A stretch of 64,000 nucleotides of DNA from an uncultured Polaribacter sp. (GTDB taxonomy: Bacteria; Bacteroidota; Bacteroidia; Flavobacteriales; Flavobacteriaceae): the NCBI RefSeq assembly GCF_947503875.1, contig NZ_CANNFH010000004.1:124001-188000 (forward strand), written 5' to 3'. The position numbers were made by a program, and so were the translations under genes. The notes under the pieces are model-generated. The model saw only the letters and a program-made list of their open reading frames with translations, did no database searches and was not told the DNA's origin. This document shows, one piece after another, positions 1 through 6,635 of the stretch. The first letter of the stretch is position 1. Every line of letters starts with the position of its first letter.

Positions 1-1
1 T

Positions 2-385
2 TTAGGTCCTGGAGACAAAGGTTATAAACGCATGAAAAAAGTGTTTACCTTTCCACTTTTCAAGTGGATGTTTCGCTGGTTTCACCCAGATTTAGGTGTA
101 AAACTAGGGCAATACATGTCTGTAAAAAACAAAATGATTTCTGGAGATGAAGATGCCAAATTCTTAGGTGAAGAAAACGAATGGTTGGTGCAATATTGTA
201 AAAAGAAACTCACTCAAAATCACTCAGATTACTTTGTATTTGGGCACAGACACTTGCCTTTAGAAATTAAATTACAAGAAAATTCAACCTATATTAACTT
301 AGGCGATTGGATTACTTATTTCACTTATTTAGAGGTTAACAAAAATGAATTAAAATTGTTAAAATTCGATAAGAATTCCCTTTAA
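2..385 (+). CDS. lpxH: UDP-2,3-diacylglucosamine diphosphatase-like metallophosphoesterase, 3' part
   Basis: The window opens inside this gene. The frame is open back to base 2 (reading LGPGDKGYKRMKK), so the Met codon at 32 is internal and the true start lies outside. What remains is the C-terminal part of a calcineurin-like phosphoesterase: GHRHLP (bases 244-261) is the last metal-binding block of the LpxH family, followed by the conserved NLGDWI stretch. LpxH removes UMP from UDP-2,3-diacylglucosamine in lipid A synthesis on the cytoplasmic face of the inner membrane. The N-terminal metal motifs are not visible, so family membership rests on the C-terminal motif and on the typical flavobacterial sequence. 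The gene ends about 105 bp before moxR. Confidence 0.65.
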   Translation, partial: LGPGDKGYKRMKKVFTFPLFKWMFRWFHPDLGVKLGQYMSVKNKMISGDEDAKFLGEENEWLVQYCKKKLTQNHSDYFVFGHRHLPLEIKLQENSTYINLGDWITYFTYLEVNKNELKLLKFDKNSL

Positions 386-447
386 AATCAACAAAAACTT
401 ACAAAATCTTTAACCTACTTTTAACAAACTCCAGTATGTTTAAATTG

Positions 448-455
448 TAGATTTG
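448..455 (+). promoter_or_regulatory. -7 box (TAnnTTTG) of the Bat operon
   Basis: TAGATTTG matches the Bacteroidetes -7 consensus TAnnTTTG exactly and lies 35 nt before the moxR start codon. No clear -33 TTG was found at the usual spacing. It is the only such box in the gap between the LpxH-like gene and moxR, so it is the likely operon promoter. Confidence 0.5.
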
Positions 456-490
456 TTTTCAATCGAAAAGTAAATCTAATACAATATATA

Positions 491-1480
491 ATGGATGTAG
501 ATGTAAGAGCAATAAACGAAAAAATCGAGAGAGAAAGCGCGTTTATAGATATTTTAACCTTAGAAATGAACAAGGTTATTGTTGGGCAAAAGCAAATGAT
601 AGAAAGTCTGTTAATTGGTTTGTTAGGAAACGGACATATTTTGTTAGAAGGTGTACCTGGTTTGGCAAAAACCTTGGCTATTAACACTTTATCTAAGGCA
701 GTACAAGCAAGCTTTAGTAGAGTGCAGTTTACACCAGATTTATTACCTGCAGATGTTGTTGGAACCATGATTTATAACATGAAACAAAACAACTTCGAAA
801 TTAAAAAAGGACCCATTTTTGCAAATTTTGTATTAGCAGATGAGATTAACAGAGCACCTGCAAAAGTACAATCTGCTCTGTTAGAAGCCATGCAAGAGCG
901 CCAAATTACTATTGGAGACGAAACTTTTAAGTTAGACGAGCCTTTCTTAGTAATGGCAACCCAAAACCCTGTAGAACAAGAAGGTACTTACCCTTTGCCA
1001 GAAGCACAAGTAGACCGTTTTATGTTAAAAGTGGTTATAGATTACCCACGTTTACAAGATGAACAAGTAATTATGCGTCAGAATTTAACAGGTGGTTTTG
1101 CAACTGTAAATCCGGTTATTTCTGTAGACCAAATTATAAAAGCAAGGCAAGTTGCAAGTGAGGTTTATATGGATGAGAAAATAGAAAAATACATTTTAGA
1201 TATTATTTTTGCAACACGTTATCCAGAAAAGTACAACTTAGCAAACCTTAAAGATTTAATTAGTTTTGGAGCCTCTCCTCGTGGAAGCATCAATTTAGCA
1301 AAAGCAGCAAAATGTTATGCCTTCATTAAAAGAAGAGGTTATGTAATTCCAGAAGATGTAAGGGCTGTAGTTACAGATGTTTTACGCCACAGAATTGGTA
1401 TTACTTATGAAGCTGAAGCTGAAAATGTAACCTCTGTAGACATTATTAACTCTATAATTAATGAGGTTGAAGTACCTTAA
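491..1480 (+). CDS. moxR: MoxR-family AAA+ ATPase, first gene of the Bat operon
   Basis: This 329-residue AAA+ ATPase of the MoxR class has Walker A GVPGLAKT at residues 54-61, Walker B FVLADEIN at 113-120, a sensor-1 region (MATQNPVEQEG) and a C-terminal lid. MoxR proteins are ATP-driven chaperones that act with von Willebrand factor A (VWA) proteins. Here it heads the row MoxR, DUF58, DUF4381-like, BatA, BatB, BatC, BatD, BatE, the aerotolerance operon first described in Bacteroides. The protein is cytoplasmic, with no signal peptide. The length is normal for the family. The next gene starts 83 bp downstream after a repeat-filled spacer. What it remodels here is unknown. Confidence 0.93.
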   Translation: MDVDVRAINEKIERESAFIDILTLEMNKVIVGQKQMIESLLIGLLGNGHILLEGVPGLAKTLAINTLSKAVQASFSRVQFTPDLLPADVVGTMIYNMKQNNFEIKKGPIFANFVLADEINRAPAKVQSALLEAMQERQITIGDETFKLDEPFLVMATQNPVEQEGTYPLPEAQVDRFMLKVVIDYPRLQDEQVIMRQNLTGGFATVNPVISVDQIIKARQVASEVYMDEKIEKYILDIIFATRYPEKYNLANLKDLISFGASPRGSINLAKAAKCYAFIKRRGYVIPEDVRAVVTDVLRHRIGITYEAEAENVTSVDIINSIINEVEVP

Positions 1481-1483
1481 AAT

Positions 1484-1562
1484 GTGTAATCGTGTAATTG
1501 TTTAAATGTTTACAATTACACAGAACCCACAATTACACCTTTAAACAATTAAACCATTACAC
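1484..1562. repeat. Imperfect inverted repeat between moxR and the DUF58 gene
   Basis: Bases 1484-1506 and 1540-1562 are inverted copies of each other (21 of 23 positions match), so the transcript can fold into a long stem-loop that ends two bases before the chosen DUF58 start. The 13-mer GTGTAATTGTTTA in the left arm (1492-1504) recurs at 6537-6549 in front of batD. Confidence 0.75.
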
Positions 1563-1563
1563 G

Positions 1564-2433
1564 TTGCAGACTAAAGAAATACTCAAAAAAGTTCGAAAAA
1601 TAGAAATTAAGACAAGACGTTTGTCTGATCATATTTTTGGAGGCGAATATCACTCGTCTTTTAAAGGGCGTGGTATGACTTTTTCTGAAGTGCGCCAATA
1701 CCAATTTGGAGATGATGTTAGAGCCATAGATTGGAATGTTACTGCACGTTATAACGAACCTTATATTAAAGTTTTTGAAGAAGAAAGAGAGCTTACCATG
1801 ATGCTTTTGGTAGACGTATCTGGCTCAGAACACTTTGGGACTTCCAATCAATTTAAAAAAGATACCGTTACAGAAATTGCGGCAACACTGGCCTTTTCTG
1901 CAACTCAAAATAATGATAAAGTAGGTTTAATTTTATTTTCTGATGATATAGAACTTTTTATTCCGCCGAAAAAAGGAAAAAGCCATGTTTTAAGAATTAT
2001 TAGAGAATTAATAGAATTTAAACCAAAAAGTAAAAAAACAAATATTTCTGAAGCACTTAAATTTTTATCGAGTGTAATGAAAAAACGAGCTATTGTGTTT
2101 ATGTTGTCTGATTTTATGGATGATGATTATGAAAAAACATTAAAAATAGCAGCTAAAAAACACGATTTAACAGGTATTAGAATTTATGACAAACATGATG
2201 AAGAAATTCCTAATTTGGGTGTAGTACCTATGTTAGATGCTGAATCTGGTGTTGTTAATTTGGTAAATACAAGTTCTAAATCGGTAAGAAAAAGTTACAA
2301 AACCAATGCACTTCGTTTAAACAATTATTATGTAGATATGTTTAAAAGAAGCGGTGCAGGAAGTGTAAACACCAGAGTAGATGAAAATTATGTAAAAAAA
2401 TTATTAGGTTATTTTAAGCATAAAGGAAGGTAA
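1564..2433 (+). CDS. DUF58 family protein (VWA-like), Bat operon
   Basis: This DUF58 protein is about 289 residues long. The conserved block RQYQFGDDVRAIDWNVTAR identifies the family, and the LLVDVSGSE stretch resembles a VWA metal-ion-dependent adhesion site. I place the start at TTG 1564, giving M-QTKEILKKVRKIEIKTRR, because family members begin with this sequence. An earlier TTG at 1498 would translate the arm of the inverted repeat at 1484-1562. DUF58 proteins accompany MoxR ATPases and are probably their partners; no enzymatic activity is established. No signal peptide is seen, so a cytoplasmic or membrane-peripheral location is inferred. The TTG start is likely but not proven. Confidence 0.88.
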   Translation: MQTKEILKKVRKIEIKTRRLSDHIFGGEYHSSFKGRGMTFSEVRQYQFGDDVRAIDWNVTARYNEPYIKVFEEERELTMMLLVDVSGSEHFGTSNQFKKDTVTEIAATLAFSATQNNDKVGLILFSDDIELFIPPKKGKSHVLRIIRELIEFKPKSKKTNISEALKFLSSVMKKRAIVFMLSDFMDDDYEKTLKIAAKKHDLTGIRIYDKHDEEIPNLGVVPMLDAESGVVNLVNTSSKSVRKSYKTNALRLNNYYVDMFKRSGAGSVNTRVDENYVKKLLGYFKHKGR

Positions 2434-2435
2434 AG

Positions 2436-2476
2436 AGCCCTTCTTAATCTTCCCAAAGGGAAGAAACACTCAGATG
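2436..2476 (-). repeat. Dispersed repeat family A, reverse copy
   Basis: The palindromic core CTTCCCAAAGGGAAG (2449-2463), with flanks reading CTTCTTAATC, is the reverse complement of the copy at 4608-4641 in front of batB. A third, diverged copy is at 6647-6682. This one is not translated. Confidence 0.7.
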
Positions 2477-2514
2477 TAAAAAAAATAATTGTAAATAAAA
2501 GAATTTTATAAAAG

Positions 2515-3528
2515 TTGAAAATTAGAAATAAACATAAAGAGTTTCAAAAAATAGCAACAAAAACACAGGCCAAACGTCCTCTCTCTTTTGGAGAGAGGAT
2601 TGAGGTGAGAGGCTTTTTGTTTTTTGTTTTTGTATTCTGTTTTTTGACTGCCTTCGCCCAAAAACCAATGGTTGAAGCCAAAATTGATACTACCAATATT
2701 AGAATTGGAGAGCAATTCAATTTAAAAATTAGTGTTGATGAAACACAGAATGTAATCATCCCAAAACTAATTTTAAAAGGTTTAGAGATAGTAGATTCTA
2801 CACAAGTGGATACTATTAAAAATAGTTTAATTCAGAAATATATTTTAACAGGTTTTGATAGTGGTGCATTTTACATACCTCAACAACAAATATTTGTAAA
2901 AAATCAAGCATATTTAACAGATTCTCTTTTGGTAAATGTAGCTACAGTTGCTGTAGATACTACAAAAGTTAAAAAATTTCCTATCAAAACTATTAAAAGT
3001 GAACCCTATACTTTTGATGATTATAAAATCTACATTTATATAGCATTAGCAATTTTAGCCATTATTGCATTCTGGATTTATTGGTTTGTAATTAGAAAAA
3101 GAAAGGAAGAAGTTGAGGCACCAACTTACAGAACTTTACCACCTTATGAAGAAGCCATTATTCGCTTAAATGAATTGGATGAAAAACTATTATGGCAAAA
3201 CAATAAAATTAAAGAATATTACTCTGAACTTACAGAAATTGTTCGTGGTTATATAGAAAGAGAGTTAAATGTGCCTGCTCTAGAAAATACTACAGATAAT
3301 ATTTTAGAAATGCTACGCGATTTTAAACACGCAGAAACTATTACTACTTCTCAAGAAACTTTAGATAGATTAAAAAGTCTATTAAGGGAAGCAGATTTAG
3401 TAAAGTTTGCAAAGTCTAAACCAATGGCAATTGAGATTGAAGATGATAGAAAAGATGCAGAACATATTATTGGCAATTTAAAGCCAAAACCAATAATCGA
3501 AGAAAAAGAAGAGGATGAACTGGAGTAA
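2515..3528 (+). CDS. DUF4381-like membrane protein of the Bat operon
   Basis: This 337-residue exported protein has a hydrophobic signal stretch (FLFFVFVFCFLTAFAQ, about residues 34-49), an extracytoplasmic beta-rich domain similar in layout to the N-terminal part of BatD, one membrane segment (about residues 172-192) and a cytoplasmic helical tail starting YRTLPPYEEAIIRLNELDE that resembles DUF4381. It sits between the DUF58 gene and batA and overlaps batA by 14 bp, so translation is probably coupled. The start used is TTG 2515. Residues from the dispersed repeat at 2573-2612 (RPLSFGERIEVRG) lie between that start and the signal peptide core, an unusually long n-region. The function is unknown beyond operon membership; a role in assembling the BatA/BatB complex is inference. 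Confidence 0.8.
   Translation: MKIRNKHKEFQKIATKTQAKRPLSFGERIEVRGFLFFVFVFCFLTAFAQKPMVEAKIDTTNIRIGEQFNLKISVDETQNVIIPKLILKGLEIVDSTQVDTIKNSLIQKYILTGFDSGAFYIPQQQIFVKNQAYLTDSLLVNVATVAVDTTKVKKFPIKTIKSEPYTFDDYKIYIYIALAILAIIAFWIYWFVIRKRKEEVEAPTYRTLPPYEEAIIRLNELDEKLLWQNNKIKEYYSELTEIVRGYIERELNVPALENTTDNILEMLRDFKHAETITTSQETLDRLKSLLREADLVKFAKSKPMAIEIEDDRKDAEHIIGNLKPKPIIEEKEEDELE
2573..2612 (+). repeat. Dispersed repeat family B inside a coding region
   Basis: The core CTCTCTTTTGGAGAG (2581-2595) is followed by a G-rich tail (GATTGAGGTGAGAGG). This is a common dispersed element of Bacteroidetes genomes. Here it is in frame in the 5' end of the DUF4381-like gene and is read as PLSFGERIEVRG. Confidence 0.75.
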
Positions 3529-4519
3529 TTTCGAATTTTATAGTCCTGAGTTTCTGTGGTTGCTAATTTTGATTCCATTGTTAGCAATTTGGCACTTTTT
3601 TATGCGTAAAAAAGACAGTGCTGTTTTAACTATGCCAAGTGTTAAGGGGTTTAAAACAACCTCTATTGTAGCCAAATTAAAACCAATTTTATACTTGTTA
3701 AGATTGTTCGCTTTAGCAGCTATAATTGTTGCTTTAGCAAGACCAAGGAATGTTTCTGTAAGCAAAAAAACAAAAACCAATAGAGGTATAGATATTGTTA
3801 TGGCAATAGATGTTTCTGCAAGTATGTTGGCTAGAGATTTAAAACCAAACCGTTTAGAAGCACTTAAAAAAGTAGCCGTTAATTTTGTAGATAGAAGACC
3901 AAATGATAGAATTGGTATTGTAGTTTATGCAGGAGAAAGTTTTACACAAACTCCAATTACAAGCGATAAAGGCATTGTAAAACGTACAATTTCTGAATTG
4001 AAATGGGGCCAATTAGAAGGCGGTACAGCAATTGGAATGGGCTTAGGTTCTGGAGTAAATAGATTAAAAGAAAGCAAGGCAAAAAGTAAGGTAATTATTT
4101 TACTAACAGATGGTGTAAATAATTCAGGAAATATAGACCCAAGAACAGCAACAGAATTAGCCAAAGAGTTAGAAATTAAAGTATATACTATTGGAATTGG
4201 GACAAATGGAATGGCAGATTTTCCTTGGAGTAGAGATCCAAGAACAGGAAAATTAAATTTTAGAAGACAAAAAGTAGAAATTGATGAAAAACTGCTAAAA
4301 GATATTGCTTCAGAAACAGAAGGACAATATTTTAGAGCAACAAATAACGAATCTTTACAAGAGATTTATGATGAAATTGATAAGCTTGAAAAAACAAAAA
4401 TAGAAGAATTTAAATATTACAATTATCAAGAAAAATTTAGAATTTTCGTTTTATTAGGTTTAGGTTTTTTATTGATAGAGTTTTTGTTGAGAAATACAAT
4501 ATTTAAAAGTTTTATATAA
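3515..4519 (+). CDS. batA: BatA, von Willebrand factor A membrane protein
   Basis: This 334-residue inner-membrane protein has an N-terminal membrane helix (residues 12-30), a second helix (about 60-76), a VWA domain (about 90-290) with the MIDAS motif DVSAS at 99-103, and a C-terminal membrane helix (about 312-330). The VWA domain should face the periplasm. BatA and BatB are the paired VWA proteins of the Bacteroidetes aerotolerance operon, presumed to form a complex and to respond to MoxR. Its start codon lies inside the end of the preceding gene (14-bp overlap). batB follows after a spacer containing two repeats. The exact cellular task of the Bat proteins is not settled. Confidence 0.92.
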   Translation: MNWSNFEFYSPEFLWLLILIPLLAIWHFFMRKKDSAVLTMPSVKGFKTTSIVAKLKPILYLLRLFALAAIIVALARPRNVSVSKKTKTNRGIDIVMAIDVSASMLARDLKPNRLEALKKVAVNFVDRRPNDRIGIVVYAGESFTQTPITSDKGIVKRTISELKWGQLEGGTAIGMGLGSGVNRLKESKAKSKVIILLTDGVNNSGNIDPRTATELAKELEIKVYTIGIGTNGMADFPWSRDPRTGKLNFRRQKVEIDEKLLKDIASETEGQYFRATNNESLQEIYDEIDKLEKTKIEEFKYYNYQEKFRIFVLLGLGFLLIEFLLRNTIFKSFI

Positions 4520-4531
4520 AAAGCATACAAA

Positions 4532-4578
4532 CATCTCGATTCAAATTTGATGAAAAATCAAATTAACTCGATGTGACA
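4532..4578. repeat. Palindromic intergenic repeat (CATCTCGA...TCGATGTG)
   Basis: Arms ATCTCGATTCAAATTTGAT and ATCAAATTAACTCGATGTG form an imperfect hairpin around GAAA. The ends resemble dispersed flavobacterial intergenic elements. It lies between batA and batB and is not translated. Confidence 0.6.
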
Positions 4579-4607
4579 TTATAATAAAGAGCATTAAAGT
4601 AAGAGTA

Positions 4608-4641
4608 TGAGTTTCTTCCCTTTGGGAAGATTAAGATGGGA
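4608..4641 (+). repeat. Dispersed repeat family A next to the batB start
   Basis: The core CTTCCCTTTGGGAAG (4615-4629) has a GATTAAGATGGG tail. An ATG at 4607 would read the repeat as SFFPLGRLRWE in frame with batB. The native batB ATG is at 4646, just after the repeat, so the hairpin would sit over the initiation region. Confidence 0.75.
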
Positions 4642-4645
4642 AACA

Positions 4646-5692
4646 ATGTACAGAATAGAAGAACCAATTTATTTTTACCTATTAGCAATTATTCCTGCAA
4701 TGATTGTTGTTTTCTTGTTGGTTTTTTGGTGGAAAAGAAGAACACAGAAGAAATTTTCTGATGCAGAATTATTAAAAAAATTAGCACCAAATGCATCAAC
4801 ATTTAAAAATAGTTTAAAGCTTGTTTTTTTACTTTTAGGTATTGCCTTTTTAGTGATTGGATTAACCAACCCTAAAATGGGAACCAAACTAAAAACGGTT
4901 AAAAGAGAAGGTGTAGATGTTGTTTTTGCTTTGGATGTTTCTAAAAGTATGTTGGCAGAAGACATTGCCCCAAACAGATTAGAAAAATCGAAGCAAATAA
5001 TTTCTAAAATTATAAATAGATTAGGTTCAGATAGAGTTGGTATTATTGTGTATGCTGGTAATTCGTATCCGCTTTTACCTATAACCACAGATCATGGTGC
5101 AGCAAATATGTTTTTAGCAAATGCGAATCCAGATATGGTTTCTAGCCAAGGAACAGATATTAATGGCGCTTTAGAATTGGCTAAAACTTTTTATAATAAT
5201 GACGAGCAAACCAATCGTTTTTTAATTATTATTTCCGATGGTGAAGACCATCAAGAAGAAACCAAACAAGTAGCACAAAATTTAGCAAACGAAGGCGTTA
5301 AAATTTATACAGTTGGTGTAGGTACAGAAAGAGGTGGCCCAATACCAATGCGTTTAAATGGCAATAGAATTGGCTACAAAAAAGACAATAAAGGAGAAAC
5401 TGTAATTACCCAACGTAAACCAGAAATATTACAAGGTATTGCAGATGCTGCAGATGGTAATTATTTAGATGGTAATGTTACTGAAAATCCTGTAAAAGAA
5501 ATTGCAGAAATTATTGCCAATGCAGAGAAAAACGAATTTGAAACCAAGCAATTTTCAGATTATAAAGACCAATTTCAATGGTTTGTCGCTATTGGTTTGG
5601 TATTTTTATTAATAGATGTTTTCTTGTTTGATAAAAAAACAAAATGGTTAAAGAAAGTAGATTTATTTAACGAAGAGAAAAATAAAAAGTAA
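4646..5692 (+). CDS. batB: BatB, von Willebrand factor A membrane protein
   Basis: From ATG 4646 (MYRIEEPIYFYLL) this is a 348-residue inner-membrane protein. It has an N-terminal membrane helix, a second helix ending LVIGLTNPKMG, a VWA domain with MIDAS ALDVSKSM, and a C-terminal helix (FQWFVAIGLVFLLIDVFLF). An in-frame ATG at 4607 exists, but the 13 residues it would add come from a dispersed repeat, so 4646 is preferred. It is a paralogue of BatA and presumably its complex partner. batC begins 12 bp later, so the two are co-transcribed. The location of the VWA domain in the periplasm is inferred from the helix arrangement. Confidence 0.92.
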   Translation: MYRIEEPIYFYLLAIIPAMIVVFLLVFWWKRRTQKKFSDAELLKKLAPNASTFKNSLKLVFLLLGIAFLVIGLTNPKMGTKLKTVKREGVDVVFALDVSKSMLAEDIAPNRLEKSKQIISKIINRLGSDRVGIIVYAGNSYPLLPITTDHGAANMFLANANPDMVSSQGTDINGALELAKTFYNNDEQTNRFLIIISDGEDHQEETKQVAQNLANEGVKIYTVGVGTERGGPIPMRLNGNRIGYKKDNKGETVITQRKPEILQGIADAADGNYLDGNVTENPVKEIAEIIANAEKNEFETKQFSDYKDQFQWFVAIGLVFLLIDVFLFDKKTKWLKKVDLFNEEKNKK

Positions 5693-5704
5693 ATCATTAA
5701 AATT

Positions 5705-6529
5705 ATGAAAGCTTTTAAATACATACTAATTGTAGTTGCAATGCTATTTTCATCAAAAGAAATTGTAGCGCAAAAAGATACTATTGCACAACAAAGAACG
5801 GCACGCAAAATGCTAAGACAAGGTAATGAGCTGTATAAAAAACAGCAATTTACAGATGCATCTGTGGCGTATCAAAAAGCATTGGGTAATAATTCTAATT
5901 ATGATAAAGCTTCCTATAATTTAGGAAATGCATTGTATCAAAATCAAAATTTTAAAGAGGCAATTCCGCAATTTGAATTAACCGCAAAAACAGCAACCGA
6001 TAAATTTACCAAAGCAGAAGCCTATCATAATTTAGGCAATGCACACATGGAAGGTAAAAATTATGCAGGTGCAGTAGAAGCTTTTAAAAATGCTTTACGT
6101 AACAATCCTAAAGACGATGAAACGCGTTATAACCTAGCTGTTGCTCAAAAAATGTTGGATAAGCAAAATCAACAAAACAAAGACGATAAAAATAAGGACA
6201 AGAATAAAGACAAAAAAGATCAGGATAACAAAGATCAAGACAAAGATAAAAAGGACAAAAACCAAGATAACAAAGACCAAAAAGACAAGGACAAAAAAGA
6301 CCAAGATAAAGACGGTAAAGGCGATAAAGACAAGGATAAAAAACAAGATCCTAAAAAAGATAAAGAAAATAAAGACAAGCAAAAGCCAAAACCACAAAAG
6401 GGTAAAATGTCTCCACAACAAATTAAGCAGTTATTAGAAAACTTAAATAATGAGGAGAAAAAAACCCAAAAGAAAATGAATGCTCAAAAAGCAAAAGGTA
6501 AAAAAGTAAAACAAGAGAAAGACTGGTAA
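5705..6529 (+). CDS. batC: BatC, TPR protein with a long charged tail
   Basis: This 274-residue exported protein has a signal peptide (IVVAMLFSSKEIVAQ), TPR repeats (about residues 30-140; motifs ASYNLGNALYQNQNFKEAIP and AYHNLGNAHMEGKNYAGAVE), then about 90 residues built almost only of K, D, N and Q (about 152-245), and a short basic C-terminus. In the Bat operon BatC is a periplasmic TPR scaffold, probably holding BatA, BatB and BatE together. The charged tail is typical of BatC, and its codons GAC/AAA/GAT produce low-complexity DNA at 6175-6385 that opens false reading frames on both strands. It starts 12 bp after batB. Confidence 0.9.
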   Translation: MKAFKYILIVVAMLFSSKEIVAQKDTIAQQRTARKMLRQGNELYKKQQFTDASVAYQKALGNNSNYDKASYNLGNALYQNQNFKEAIPQFELTAKTATDKFTKAEAYHNLGNAHMEGKNYAGAVEAFKNALRNNPKDDETRYNLAVAQKMLDKQNQQNKDDKNKDKNKDKKDQDNKDQDKDKKDKNQDNKDQKDKDKKDQDKDGKGDKDKDKKQDPKKDKENKDKQKPKPQKGKMSPQQIKQLLENLNNEEKKTQKKMNAQKAKGKKVKQEKDW

Positions 6530-6536
6530 ATATGTT

Positions 6537-6567
6537 GTGTAATTGTTTATTTGTGTAACTGTTAAAC
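6537..6567. repeat. GTGTAATTGTTTA repeat upstream of batD
   Basis: Bases 6537-6549 repeat the 13-mer GTGTAATTGTTTA found at 1492-1504 before the DUF58 gene, followed by a second, diverged unit (TGTGTAACTGTTAAAC). It fills the batC-batD spacer. Confidence 0.6.
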
Positions 6568-6635
6568 GATTCAACATTAAAACCAATAGTTCTCAAACTA
6601 AGATAAAATTGACTAGAATTAAAAATTATATTTCA

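Noticed and set aside
421..768. Reverse-strand open frame upstream of and inside moxR
   Set aside because: It overlaps the conserved Walker A region of moxR and has no recognisable features.
6175..6385. Short-unit repeat resembling a tandem array
   Set aside because: It is the coding sequence for the K/D/N/Q tail of BatC, with irregular unit length, not a satellite or CRISPR array.
6134..6437. Long open frames on both strands across the batC tail
   Set aside because: They arise from the low-complexity K/D/N codons of BatC; their products are monotonous and lack any domain.
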